Shown piece by piece: positions 13,901-22,400 of a stretch of DNA of 64,000 nt. Origin of the DNA: Lucinisca nassula (lineage: Eukaryota; Mollusca; Bivalvia; Lucinida; Lucinidae); NCBI GenBank assembly GCA_963580285.1, contig OY757015.1, forward strand, positions 133,742,029 to 133,806,028. The letters are read 5' to 3'. Made by a program: the position numbers and the translations under genes. The notes under the pieces are model-generated. The model was not told where the DNA came from and searched no databases. It saw nothing but the letters and a program-made list of their open reading frames with translations. Each line of letters begins with the position of its first letter. Position 1 is the first letter of the stretch.

Positions 13901-16900
13901 GGTTGGTTGGTTTGAGGTTTAACGTTCCTGTCAACACTGTAAAGGTCATTTTGGAGACGTTGCTTCCAATTTTGTGGGACTTTTACCCGACACTGAGATG
14001 AAATGACATCTCAAGCCCTGTCGCCCAATGAAACCAATAGGGTTTATTAGCATGGACGGTCCGCCTCACACCGCGGTTCCTAGACAGGCTTAGATCCTCT
14101 AAGCGGTTTACCAGTACTAGTGTGCGGGCCGGATTCAGCTCTGCGTGGAAGCATCATGCAGCCCATATATTTCTTCAAGCCCCTATGGGCGGGGGCTATT
14201 CAAAGAAGTTGAAGTGTATGAGAATAATTGGACATGGTTATAACGTTTTATGGTCAATCATCAACTTCTGCAAGTGAATGATGATTGACTAAACATCAAT
14301 CTGTTATTTAACCCTTATCCTGCTGAGTAAATTAATTTTGTCACCCCATTTTTGACTATCAACCAATCAAAATACTTGATATATATTATATTCATTCAAA
14401 TTTGTGAACTGAATGACAAACAATGTCATCTGGATCTACACTGTTTGCAAAGTTATAAGGGATGTCTTGATCAGCAGAATAAGTGTTAAAGGGTTGTTGA
14501 GAAAGAATCAAGTTGGAAGCTTGTTTGCAATTTGTAAAATGTATTTAACCCTTTTTGTACCAAATGGAATCTCTCTTCTTAAATATGTCAGGAGTCCATT
14601 TCAAATTTAGGGGTGTCTGGTTGTGTTTTCTTCAAAAACTATTTGGAAATTGGCAAAATTTTTAGCAAACAGTGTAGGCCCTGATCAGGCACCACATTCT
14701 GCGGCATCTGCCTGCACTGTTTGCCTGCACGGTACCCATTTTGGGGTTTCCGGTATATAATGGTCACTTATTTGGGTTGATTATTTCAAGAAGTTATTGG
14801 GGACAGCCTCTGCCTGGAAGATACCAATTAAACTTGCTCTACAGGTCGGGATGAAGAAACCAGACTTTCACCAGTTACAAATTGAACCTATAAAATGCCA
14901 ATCACAACAACTGTCATCTGCTTTGTCATCTGCCAGTTACTTTAAAAGTCATTTTTGCAAACATTTACCCTTGCCGAGGGTTTATTACCCACAAAATTGG
15001 ACCTGAACCCCCAAAATTAATGAGGTGAGAAAGATTGACATACATGTATTTTGATAAAAATCCAATATTTTTTATATTCCTGTTAAAAAACCATTGGTTG
15101 CGAGTAGTGGAAGGATAAATAATTAAATTAACTAGATTAAATTAGAACAAGGGTGATTTTATGTGGGAGGGATTATGTCCAGGGGGATTTTTGTCTGACC
15201 TAACATACAGGAGGGGGATTTTGATGGGGGGGGGGGGGGGTTTGTCCGCCTTTACAAAAAGGGGGGATTAGGGGGATTATGTCCGGGGGATTTTATCCAG
15301 TTACTGTCTTTCCTGATGCATGAACATCATTTGACATGTCACAGTAACAATTCTGATTTATCCAGTTTATTTTTAATAAGCGTTTCATGACATAGATCAT
15401 ATTTGTATGCCAATATTTGATTTTAACTCGATTCAGACAGAATCCGTGAAAATTGTTCCATGGAAATTCGTCGAAAATTGGGCAAAATTTAGATTAAACG
15501 ATTCTGATTACCAAAGTGTTTGGTTTTGCAGGAAAATTCTAAGAGTCCTGCTAGTTTCTTGTTTTGCAAAACACTTCTCAAGGGCGCTGCCATTTTTGTG
15601 TCGCTTAAAAATTTGGATAAGTTAAAAAAAAATATTTACATCTCTACTAAATCAGAACAGCTAAAATAGAGGATATGCATATATAGGAATCGTTTATGTT
15701 AGACATGTTAGACAAAGTTTGTAATTTTAGCGCACAAATGCTAATAATTATTTTGCTTTTCAAGAGCATAAGCATCAAGGTCAAGGTCTTCGAATTTTCC
15801 ACAAGCGTGTTTTCTCTTGCTCGGGTAATGGATTTTCTGCAAATTTCTGATTTTAACTGAAGAATTTTTGAACAGGTCAACTAAATGAAATAATCAATGC
15901 TAACTAAAAGCATTTTCCCGAGATATTTGCAGTTGTCATTCTTCATGAGCGTTAGGATTTTGATATCTCCCATGCAGTGCTAGATACACAAACTGATATG
16001 AAAAACGTGAATCACTGACAAAATCCCCACCCCCTCTGGACATAATCCCCCCCCCGGACATAATCCCCCCTTTTTTGTAAAGGCGGACAAAATCCCCCCC
16101 CCCCCCCCACAACATTTCTCCAGGTGGACAAAATCCCCCTGGACAAAATCTGACCCGGACATTATCCCCCTGCTGTTTATAAAGGCAGACTATCCCCCCA
16201 GACCTCCGCATGCACAATCACTGATTTTTGAAAGTCTGTATATACAGTCAAACCTGTCTTAGTGGCCACCTCTATTAAGCAACCGGCCCCGATAGCTTGG
16301 TAGCGTGTCCGCTCCGGAGAACGGGATGTCACGGGTTCGATCCCGGGCCGCGACATACCAAAGTCATTAAAAATGGTACTAGCTGCACCTCGCTTGGCAC
16401 TCAGATTTACGGGGTAGAGCTAGGACTTGTCGACCCAGTGTCAAGATAATGTGACTGGGTGTGGTATCATGTAATGTGTCTGGGACAGGATACTTCAGTG
16501 AGGCAGCACTATAAAAGTGATCATTGAGCTCCCTGTCGCAACCAGACACCGTCGTGATATGACTGAAAAATTGTTGAAAGTGAGGTTAAACCAGAATTCA
16601 CACACACACCTCTATTAAGCAAGCAACCTGTCTTAAGCAAGCGAGCATTTAGTTCCCGAAAAGAGGCAAATGCATTAAAATTCACCTGTATTAAGCAAGC
16701 ACATTTTCATTATCCCTTGGGTGCTTGCTTAACACAGGTTGGACTGTACATGTGTCACTTTGAAAACTGCAGATTCCAGATCAAAGCTATATTGGTGCTC
16801 ATGTAGAAATTATTGCAACAATCAGATAGTAGTACTGCACAAGTACAAAAGGTGACAAAATATATAACAGAGAAATCATCACTGAAAAATTCTAACAATG

Positions 16901-18288
16901 AATAAGAAGATTACAAATGAAACAAACATAGTTCTTGCAAGAGATTAAATTCATTGTTCCGACTTAATAATGTTTGGTCAATTATGATCATCACCATTAA
17001 TTTACATCATAAAGATTCATCACAATAATCAATCAGAATTTTCAAAAGTGATACATTATCCTATTTACAAATTAATTCTGTTCAATTATGATCATCACCA
17101 TTAATCTACATCATATTTGTCGTTACCGAAAAACATGCTACCCATCATGATCAGATGATAAGTCCATGAAATGAACATGCCTTTAAACCCCACTTTATAT
17201 AGAGAAAACTGGGATTTACAGGAGTATACATTATTTTGCTTTTTTCTGCTCCTACACAAAGGTTGTGGGCACTCTCCAGAACTGCCTCAGTGAGTATAAT
17301 CTATGTTTGGAGTATAGAATTAATAAGAAAAATATCACAATTTTTTTTTCTTTTCTCCTATTACTGCTACTCGCTCACATCTGAGCATTACGAGCAGGAT
17401 TTCCTGGGTGGTAACCAGTACTTTTTTTTTAAAGTAATGTGGATGAAGTGCCTTGCTCAAAAGCACAACACTTTGGTCAGCGTGAGGCTCGAACCCACAA
17501 CCTCTTGATCACAAATCCGATGCGCTACCACTGCACCAAAGTGCATCGAAAAAGTAGCCATTTTAATGGTTTTAGAGGGAAGAAAGAATGCACTTTATCA
17601 CAGGGATGTGTTTTGGTAATGCTAGATGCATGCAAAAGTGGAATGAACAATGTAACAAATCATTAATGGTGAAATGTATATCTGAAAATCTGTTTTATTG
17701 CACACCTGTGTTGATTTATGCATCTGTGCAGTTTGCAAAGATATCAAAGATGAAGGTGCTTTCAGTCACATTTGCCTGTCAATAAACTTTTGTTCTCAGT
17801 TACCCCCTGTATTAATTATATTGTAACACCTTGATCTGATAAAGATATGCTATCTCAGGAAAAGTGAGCTTTATTAGGTCAGTGTGACATTGCACTTAGA
17901 ACTATGAACTGGACTGCTGGAAAAATTGAAAAAAGTGCAAGAGTATACAATGGGATTAACTGATAAATAGAGTACCGAATTCATGTCATTTGATATCAAG
18001 TTTATCAGGCTCAGCAAGCCTCGCGATTCCACAAACTTTGCCGAAGCCTTGCCTGATAAACTTGATACCAAAATACACAAACCTGGTATTCTCTAGTTAT
18101 CAGGAGGATATGTTCACGTGTGTAGCATGTCACAGATTTTCATCTACTTCCGTTGTTACAAACCTGATTAAGTTGCCGTTTATTTAGTTGAACTTTTTTG
18201 TCCAAAAGTCGGGCTTCAAAACAGTACAAGAGGAAATAAATGTTGAATAAAGACGTAATTAAATCTCACCGAAGCACAACTTCTTCAT
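1859..18288 (-). CDS. XPNPEP3: Xaa-Pro aminopeptidase 3, partial (last exon off window)
   Basis: The enzyme is an M24 (pita-bread fold) aminopeptidase P that removes N-terminal residues preceding proline; the animal enzyme is mainly mitochondrial. In transcript order the exons are 18288-18270 (candidate), 9997-9282, 8245-8158, 4565-4431, 3638-3451 and 1979-1859. Phases match at every junction. The AMP_N domain ([24 protein letters not shown], [13 protein letters not shown] motifs) lies in the 716-nt exon and the catalytic domain in the later ones. With the candidate start, visible metal ligands are D300, D311, H394 and E421, spaced as in the human enzyme. The fifth ligand (the VRIEDD motif) must be in the unseen last exon. 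The gene diverges from ST13. Confidence 0.95.
2175..2465 (-). mobile_element. SINE-A (tRNA-derived), reverse
   Basis: The reverse complement carries the tRNA-like head (TCAG..AGATTCACGTTCAG region and a degraded B box), the CTGATTCAAGAAGGGCAG body and the AGTGTTGACTGG tail. Confidence 0.65.
2611..2838. mobile_element. TTAA-type MITE, family PB2
   Basis: TTAACCCTTTT...AAATGGGTTAA ends, with an internal palindrome around GATCAGACGCTGCA. TTAA target plus CCC/GGG ends are the hallmark of piggyBac-like elements. Followed directly by a MITE-C fragment (about 2835-2995). Confidence 0.75.
3080..3203. mobile_element. MITE-D half copy
   Basis: Has the CACATTTTTTCAGCAAAAAT and TTTTGAACAACTGGCCC blocks of MITE-D, right half only. 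Confidence 0.65.
3210..3438. mobile_element. TTAA-type MITE, family PB2, next to XPNPEP3 donor
   Basis: TTAACCCATTT...AAAGGTTAA ends with internal AGACGCCGCAGGACGCGGCGTCT hairpin. Its right end lies 12 bp from the XPNPEP3 exon at 3451. Confidence 0.78.
3451..3638 (-). CDS. XPNPEP3: XPNPEP3 exon (helical part of catalytic domain)
   Basis: A 188-nt exon, acceptor ATTTCAG, donor TGCAG|GTAACT. It encodes [20 protein letters not shown] and [15 protein letters not shown], matching the RFTAPQ...LYEAVLEIQ region. A piggyBac-like MITE (3210-3438) begins 12 bp downstream of the donor. Confidence 0.95.
3835..4125. repeat. G-rich repeat GGGGGATTTTGTCC
   Basis: Repeated G4-6 runs separated by ATTTTGTCC or ATTATGTCC, with CCGCCTTTACAAAAA between. 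Related copies are at 15030-15305 (+) and 15990-16205 (reverse). Confidence 0.75.
4140..4375. mobile_element. hairpin MITE-C
   Basis: Centre has inverted arms AAGGAAAGAATTTTCTCCT / AGGAGCAAATTCTTTTC, with GGAGACAACTTTCGGGACTT and its reverse-type partner near the ends. Confidence 0.65.
4431..4565 (-). CDS. XPNPEP3: XPNPEP3 exon with two Asp metal ligands
   Basis: A 135-nt exon, acceptor CTGCTGTAG, donor TCAG|GTAGGA. It encodes [20 protein letters not shown] and [20 protein letters not shown]. The two Asp residues of LMDAGCE and SDITRTW are 11 apart, as required for the dinuclear metal site. Confidence 0.96.
5261..5406. mobile_element. 146-bp TIR element with 7-bp TSD
   Basis: 18-bp perfect TIRs CACAGGACATTGACGTTT (5261-5278) and its complement (5389-5406). 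Flanks repeat TATGGAC at 5254-5260 and 5407-5413. Confidence 0.85.
5440..5710 (-). mobile_element. SINE-B, reverse
   Basis: Carries all SINE-B blocks in reverse order, from the GTCAACACTTTAAAG tail to CAAGCCCCAATGGGCGGGG. Confidence 0.75.
6660..6887. mobile_element. TTAA-type MITE, family PB2
   Basis: TTAACCCTTTTTGTACCAAA left end, degenerate GGGTTGAA right end, internal GACGCCGCATTCTGTGGCGTC hairpin region. Confidence 0.72.
7017..7252. mobile_element. palindromic MITE-Q
   Basis: Ends ATAGCCATAGATAAG / CCTTATCTGGGGCTGT are inverted. The centre has GGGTACTCATTAGAAG-type stems within TTTCTTATTTCTGCA arms. Other copies at 27497 and 45624. Confidence 0.68.
7516..7688. mobile_element. MITE-B, degenerate
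   Basis: CCTCTTTATAACAC, AACCGTGTTAGTTAAACAAC and GTGTTATATCCAAAC blocks; half of the central palindrome is lost. Confidence 0.65.
7695..8060. mobile_element. palindromic MITE-F (AAATGCGAGGC stem)
   Basis: A long stem at 7705-7810 pairs TGTATTATTGAATTTATTAA with its complement and encloses GGATAAAATGCGAGGC / GCATTTTATCCC. The related element is at 13110-13285. Confidence 0.65.
8158..8245 (-). CDS. XPNPEP3: XPNPEP3 exon (start of catalytic domain)
   Basis: An 88-nt exon, acceptor TCTTTTCCAG, donor GCTG|GTAATA. It encodes [20 protein letters not shown] and [10 protein letters not shown], the conserved substrate-side strand of M24B peptidases (human ...[11 protein letters not shown]). Confidence 0.95.
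8458..8562. mobile_element. MITE-G fragment
   Basis: ACAGTAAAATTTCTACATTA start and the AGACCA..TTTTGAACAGT / ACTGTTCAAAAGTGGTCT stem of MITE-G. Confidence 0.65.
8590..8795 (-). mobile_element. SINE-A 3' part, reverse
   Basis: Starts with the tail GAGTTTAACTGCCCAGTCAA and ends in the GAGAATGACCGTAGAAAATA block; the tRNA-like head is missing. Confidence 0.65.
9051..9197. repeat. 147-bp palindrome (long hairpin)
   Basis: AAGAATCCTATATTGGTGTC and GGGGTGGATAGAAAAATCC on the left are mirrored on the right, with a loop around GCATCACGAGGC/GCCTCGTGATGC. It lies about 85 bp from the XPNPEP3 exon donor at 9282. Likely a MITE core. Confidence 0.85.
9282..9997 (-). CDS. XPNPEP3: XPNPEP3 exon with AMP_N domain
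   Basis: A 716-nt exon from acceptor CTTCTGTCTAG to donor CCTGGG|GTAAGT. It encodes the whole N-terminal creatinase/AMP_N domain: [60 protein letters not shown] and the helix [20 protein letters not shown]. All match aminopeptidase P3. It is a single exon without frame breaks. Confidence 0.96.
10045..10282. mobile_element. MITE-B, degenerate
   Basis: CTTCTTTATAACACTTCAT, ACCCAAAAATGTATAGAA and ATGGTCATCTATACGTTTTT blocks; an extra GC-richer segment (10165-10200) interrupts it. It begins about 50 bp upstream of the XPNPEP3 exon acceptor. Confidence 0.6.
10300..11590. other. intronic stretch without recognised elements
   Basis: I see no repeat that occurs elsewhere in the window and no supported exon. 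It is less AT-rich than the surroundings and contains an open minus frame (11542-11281) that ends at a CAT|GTAAGT donor, discussed as an alternative XPNPEP3 first exon. Confidence 0.5.
11604..11711. mobile_element. 108-bp TIR element, CCCAGCAGGCAC ends
   Basis: Perfect terminal arms CCCAGCAGGCACA / TGTGCCTGCTGGG. The inside is built of ACGTCA / GACGTTG units, including a full CRE palindrome TGACGTCA. Confidence 0.85.
12410..12452 (+). repeat. T-run and long G-run
   Basis: Ten T then about 15 G, AGGT and another G run. Low complexity with quadruplex potential; exact length is likely uncertain in an assembly. Confidence 0.85.
12650..12722 (+). repeat. ~20-bp minisatellite (AATCCAACTTTTTACCTGTG)
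   Basis: About three and a half imperfect units of AATCCAACTTTTTACCTGTG. Confidence 0.8.
12770..13110 (+). repeat. 201-bp direct duplication containing MITE-B halves
   Basis: GATACAAGTCCGTGAAATGA occurs at 12770 and again at 12971, each followed by ATTGTAAATGTTGACAATGT-like sequence and MITE-B blocks. Confidence 0.75.
13110..13285. mobile_element. palindromic MITE-F
   Basis: Inverted arms around AAGGGATAAAATGC / GCATTTTATCCCTTTT with TGTATTATT ends, as at 7695. Confidence 0.68.
13488..13890. repeat. perfect 79-bp inverted repeat, 245-bp loop
   Basis: 13488-13566 and 13812-13890 are exact reverse complements (AGGTCCAAAGC... to ...CGTCTGCTG). The loop contains a CT-rich part and a PB2/M-like fragment. 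Confidence 0.9.
13897..14207 (-). mobile_element. SINE-B, reverse, near full length
   Basis: From the GGTTTAACGTTCCTGTCAAC tail to CAAGCCCCTATGGGCGGGG; preceded by a GGTT microsatellite-like tail. Confidence 0.8.
14308..14489. mobile_element. TTAA-type MITE, family PB1, hairpin deleted
   Basis: TTAACCCTTATCCTGCTGA left end and CAGCAGAATAAGTGTTAA right end; the internal GATGGCTTCTTCAGAAGCCATC stem is lost. Confidence 0.72.
14545..14781. mobile_element. TTAA-type MITE, family PB2
   Basis: TTAACCCTTTTTGTACCAAA left end; right end degenerate (TTGGGTTGA). Confidence 0.7.
15030..15305 (+). repeat. G-rich repeat, second copy
   Basis: Same blocks as 3835-4125 (GTAGTGGAAGGATAA, GGGATTATGTCC, CCGCCTTTACAAAAAGG), with a run of about 13 G at 15226-15240. 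Confidence 0.75.
15306..15985. other. intronic stretch without recognised elements
   Basis: I see no repeat shared with the rest of the window and no supported exon. Confidence 0.45.
15990..16205 (-). repeat. G-rich repeat, third copy (reverse)
   Basis: ACAAAATCCCC and ACATAATCCCCC units, reverse complement of the copies at 3835 and 15030. Confidence 0.75.
16243..16748. mobile_element. TIR element carrying a SINE
   Basis: Ends TACAGTCAAACCTGT / ACAGGTTGGACTGTA are inverted with one mismatch. The inside has TATTAAGCAAGC units. It is split by SINE-T1 at 16283-16607. Confidence 0.8.
16283..16607 (+). mobile_element. SINE-T1 (tRNA-derived) with 15-bp TSD
   Basis: tRNA-like head with B box GGGTTCGATCCC, a shared body (CTCGCTTGGCACTCAG, GTGACTGGGTG) and tail GTTGAAAGTGAGGTTAAACC followed by CA repeats. 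ACCTCTATTAAGCAA is present on both sides (16268-16282, 16608-16622). Confidence 0.9.
17180..17335. mobile_element. hairpin MITE, family A2
   Basis: CCCCACTTTATATAGAGAAAACTGGG, TTTCTGCTCC and GTGGGCACTC blocks; the hairpin is partly deleted. Confidence 0.62.
17345..17570 (-). mobile_element. SINE-T5 (tRNA-derived), reverse
   Basis: The reverse complement starts GCACTTTGGTGCAGTGGTAG (A box) and has B box GGTTCGAGCCT. The body (AAGGCACTTCATCC, GGTTACCACCCAGGAAATCC) recurs at 61485-61690. Confidence 0.8.
17822..18107. mobile_element. palindromic MITE-J
   Basis: GATCTGATAAAGATATGCTA start; inner stem GATATCAAGTTTATCAGGC / GCCTGATAAACTTGATACC. Related copy at 45995-46447. Confidence 0.65.
18270..18288 (-). 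CDS. XPNPEP3: candidate first coding exon of XPNPEP3 (MKKLCF)
   Basis: On the minus strand ATG at 18288 opens MKKLCF plus one base, then CG|GTGAGA. The phase-1 end joins in frame to the exon at 9997, giving a basic N-terminus ([20 protein letters not shown]) that could act as a mitochondrial presequence. An in-frame TGA lies just upstream. The evidence is position, donor and phase only. An alternative open frame at 11542-11281 also fits the phase. Confidence 0.45.
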
Positions 18289-18412
18289 GGAGGATCATGT
18301 GACCAATTTTGACTTCGACTCACTGATACCATCCTATTTGAGAATGACTGAAATCAGGGAATCATCCAATGTTTAGTGCCGCCATGTTCGACAAAAAGTT
18401 TTGAGATTGAAG
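18289..18412. promoter_or_regulatory. candidate bidirectional XPNPEP3/ST13 promoter with YY1-type site
   Basis: GCCGCCATGTT at 18378-18388 is a perfect reverse complement of the YY1 consensus AAnATGGCGGC, a frequent site at TATA-less housekeeping and mitochondrial-gene promoters. It is 90 bp from the candidate XPNPEP3 ATG. On the + strand a possible donor, GAAG|GTGATA at 18413, could end a 5' UTR exon that joins the ST13 acceptor at 19308. No TATA box is visible. The area is free of the repeats found on both sides. Confidence 0.45.
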
Positions 18413-18450
18413 GTGATAGAAATTCTCTTTGAGGAAATAACTTTTTTTTT

Positions 18451-18663
18451 TTAACCCTTATCTTGCTCTTCACGACAACCCCTATCTTTGCAAACAGTGT
18501 AGATCCAGATCAGATGGCTTCTGAAGAAGCCATCTGATCAGGATCTACACTGTTTGGCATTCAGTTTATGAATTTGTAGCAATAAATTACATCAAGTAAT
18601 TTGATTGGTTAATAGACAGAAATGGGTGCGGCTTAAATGAATATTCAGCAAGATAAGGGTTAA
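18451..18663. mobile_element. TTAA-type MITE, family PB1
   Basis: TTAACCCTTATCTTGCT / AGCAAGATAAGGGTTAA ends with the GATGGCTTCTGAAGAAGCCATC stem. It lies between the candidate promoter and the ST13 start exon. Confidence 0.85.
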
Positions 18664-19308
18664 TGTTGCATGTTATCCATGATGCACATGCATGCTCACA
18701 ATGCTTTCGCATGTAATAAAGCCAATAGCAGTCTCCAAAGCTGCTCTTCTGCTGCGAATGTTTTTGTCACATCCAGTTCCAGATTACTAAGCCAAACCCA
18801 ATAGGAATGGCTGCACATCCAACTGTATTGAAGCGTTGGCCAGGTCATCCACTGTTATTTCTCTAATTTTCTGATCTGCCGATAATTCCTATATTGTATA
18901 TTGTGTGCACTGGTGAGAACCACCTCACTGAAGCAGTTCTTCAGTGAGGGGGTTCTAGCTCATACCTTCTTGATAATATGCCAACCTCTCTCTCACTTTC
19001 TCTCTCACAGACTTGCATGTGATGCTAGAGGGCTAGGCCAGTTTGATCTCCAGCAATGGTGATAAAAAGTTGGTGTCTGGCATCATTTGCCTACTTCTAA
19101 ACTTAGTGAATAGGCTGTCTGTATGTAGATCAAAGGGTGATAAATGTAATATTTTCTGACTTTGACAATAAAATTTATAACCTATCTGTTAGAAAAAGAT
19201 TGAGACTACTACCTGGGTTTGTTGTTATCAAATCAGTCTGTACTGCCACTGTAAAATCTTTTTCTTTAAAATTTTGATTACTCAACTTTGTTTCTGTCTT
19301 TCAAACAG
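18664..19308 (+). other. presumed 5' UTR intron of ST13
   Basis: It contains one degenerate TAGAACCACCTCACTGA hairpin at 18890-18970 and a CT microsatellite (18985-19010), and ends with a pyrimidine-rich acceptor. No other feature seen. Confidence 0.5.
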
Positions 19309-19452
19309 TTCGAGACGACCACTAGGCAGGACGATGTCGGGCCTACCTAAGAAACAGCTGGAGGAACTGACGATGTTTGTGCAGCTGTGTAAGAACAACC
19401 CAAATGTGTTACACAGCCCCGATCTGGATTTCTTCAAACAGTGGTTAATCAG
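19309..19452 (+). CDS. ST13: ST13 exon with start codon (residues 1-40, N-terminal domain)
   Basis: The exon opens after a pyrimidine-rich acceptor (AG at 19307-19308) with 25 bp of 5' UTR; the ATG is at 19334. It encodes [20 protein letters not shown] and onward, matching the Hip dimerisation segment including the [11 protein letters not shown] stretch. Donor is CAG|GTATAG at 19453, phase 2. The in-frame ATG at 19274 lies upstream of the acceptor, so it is not used. Confidence 0.94.
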
Positions 19453-22400
19453 GTATAGACTTGACTGCTACAATAATTAATTACCTTATTCACCCTTAAT
19501 ATTCCCTCACCAAAAAGTCTTAAAAATAAGCCTGAGCAGACAGAGAAGACCCAGATCAAACTGGTCCTAAAGAACTGAGCTTTGTGGCCAATGTATGACA
19601 CATAATTTATGATTCTACATAGGTTTTTTAAGTCTGTGTACAAAGCAACAGATAAGGTGCATATGCAGTGATTTTTTTACAAATTTGCCATTATGAGTCC
19701 TGGGACCCACTGGGTCCAGAATTAATGCATCCCAGACCCAAACCATGCATCCAACCCAGGACCCATTGTGAAACCTTCTTTTGCACCCTAGAGTAAATCT
19801 TGTAGTCTGGAATGCATGAATTCTGGATTGTAGCAATTTCTGATCATTGCCCGTTTTTACTTTTATTTAAACTTGTGTATATACCCTATTCAGGCGTGTA
19901 TTACCCGCAGTTTTTTCCCCTCAAATTACAGGCCCAAGTTCAGGGTGCGGGTACCCCGCCCAAAGTATTTTTGGACCATTTTATTTTTACTTTTGTCAGC
20001 TGAAAATACGATGCGTCTCATGTTATGCTCTTTCCTTTTACAATTCCCGACATAAATAACGTTTATTTTAATAATTGTCCACTCAATTTTACTTACACAT
20101 GAGTAATATAACAATCTCCATTACTAAGCAAGCCCAATTTTTGTGAGTATTATTCCTAAAACTCTGATTTTAAACGAAATAAACAAGCTAGTTCAATGTG
20201 AACGTCGAATTTCGGCATCCAAACTGCGGCCCACAAACCACCGCTAGTTTTTCTCCTGCACGCGATCGGTAAATGACGTCATCGGACCCGAGCAACCCCA
20301 CGCGTGTCTATTGTTTTATCTTAATGGGGCGTATCTCTTTCATAAAAAATTGTTTGGAAATGGTAAAAAAAATCTCGATAGCAAAACGGTTGTGGAAAAC
20401 AGCGCTTTCCGTAAGCTCCGTGTCAATAACCAACAACAACATAGAGATGTGTTAACACAAATTAAAGCGTTCAACTTTTCTTGCCAAGCCTCTGCTATTT
20501 GGCGCCTAAACATAACCATTCACGAGATAGTAGAATAGTCGTAGCAACACTTCTTAGGAGCAATTAAATAATTTTCACATTGATTGCGGATTAAATTTTA
20601 TGATTGGGGAATAAACACAAACTAGAGACATAACTTGACCATATTTTCACACCTTGTCGACACGCACCGCAGGGTGGCAATTATATGACACGGATTAACA
20701 ATAGTGTCATAATTGAACCGTTATAAATTATCAAACAGTTTTAATCCATATCAGACGTCTGGGTTTTATCAAATAGTGTACTTAAACACCGTTTTTGCAT
20801 TCCGAAAACGAAAGTAAGAGTTTATAAAGCAAGCGTACATTCATCTGAGAAATTTTATGCGTCCCAGGACCCGCCGACGATATTTTTATGCGTCCTCTGG
20901 CGAAATTATGCGTACAGGACGCAGGACGCACGCCTAAAAAAATCACTGCATATGTTGTGATAATTGAAGGATATCTTCCTCATTTCTGCATATAAACCTA
21001 TGTTGTGAGTATTCATTAGAACCACCTCGTCAAGGTGGTTCCAAGGAACACCTGCCCATCAGGGCTTGAAGAAATAGATTGCTGCATGCTGCTTCCACAC
21101 ATAGCTGAAACCGACAGCACAGTACTGGTAAACCGCTTGGAGGATCGAAGCCTGCCCAGGCAAAGTGGTGTGAGTCGGACCGTCCGTGCTTATAAACTCT
21201 ATTGGTTTTATTGGGCGACAGAGCTTGAGATGTCATTGCACGACCCGCAGAAAAAGCAACCGACTGAAGTCGGTTTTTTCTAAGAGTGCCCTAAAATCAC
21301 CGTGTCATTCTGTAAGTCTGTCAGTCTGTCATTCTGTCTGTCCGTCCGTAACCCGTTTGTGAAAATTGGTGATAGTGACTTAACCGCTTGGAATATTTAA
21401 ACAATTTTTGGCATACTGATAGATATCAATGAGATCTAACCAATGAACTTACGAAATATTACATTCCATTTAGTATAGCCTCGCCGAGGCGAAAAATGTG
21501 AAAATTTTCGAACATTTTTGAACTGCTTCTCCTCGGAAACCGATGGGCCGATTGAAGTCAAATTTCATATGGAGCCTCTATTGGATGGGGGAAACCAAAA
21601 TTTGCTCATGGGGTCAAGGTCACATGACCAAAATGGCCGCCAAGCCATATATGGTTTGTCTGTCTGTCCGTCCGTAACCCGTTTGTGAAAATTGGTGATA
21701 GTGACTTAACCGCTTGGAATATTTAAACAATTTTTGGCATACTGATAGATATCAATGAGATCTAACCAATGAACTTGCGAAATATTACATTCCATTTAGT
21801 ATAGCCTCGCCGAGGCGAAAAATGTGAAAATTTTCGAACTGCTTCTCCTCGGAAACCGTTGGGCCGATTGAAGTCAAATTTCATATGGAGCCTCTATGGG
21901 ATGGGGGAAACCAAAATTTGCTCATGGGGTCCAGGTCACATGACCAAAATGGCCGCCAAGCCATATATGGTAAAAACCCTTCAAAAATAGTCTTCTCCAG
22001 AACCACTGGGCAAATTTCCACGAAACTTAATAAATAGCATCTGGGATGTAGGCCTATCATAAATAGCTAAAATGGTGACACTGGGTTGACCTTGACCTTC
22101 TTTGGGTCCGTCCATAACCTGTTTGTGAAAATTGGTGATAGTGACTTAACCGCTTGGAATATTTAAACAATTTTTGGCATACTGATAGATATCAATGAGA
22201 TCTAACCAATGAACTTACGAAATATTACATTCCATTTAGTATAGCCTCGCCGAGGCGAAAAATGTGAAATTTTTCGAACATTTTTGAACTGCTTCTCCTC
22301 GGAAACCGTTGGGCCGATTGAAGTCAAATTTCATATGGAGCCTCTATGGGATGGAGGAAACCAAAATTTGCTCATGGGGTCAAGGTCACATGACCAAAAT

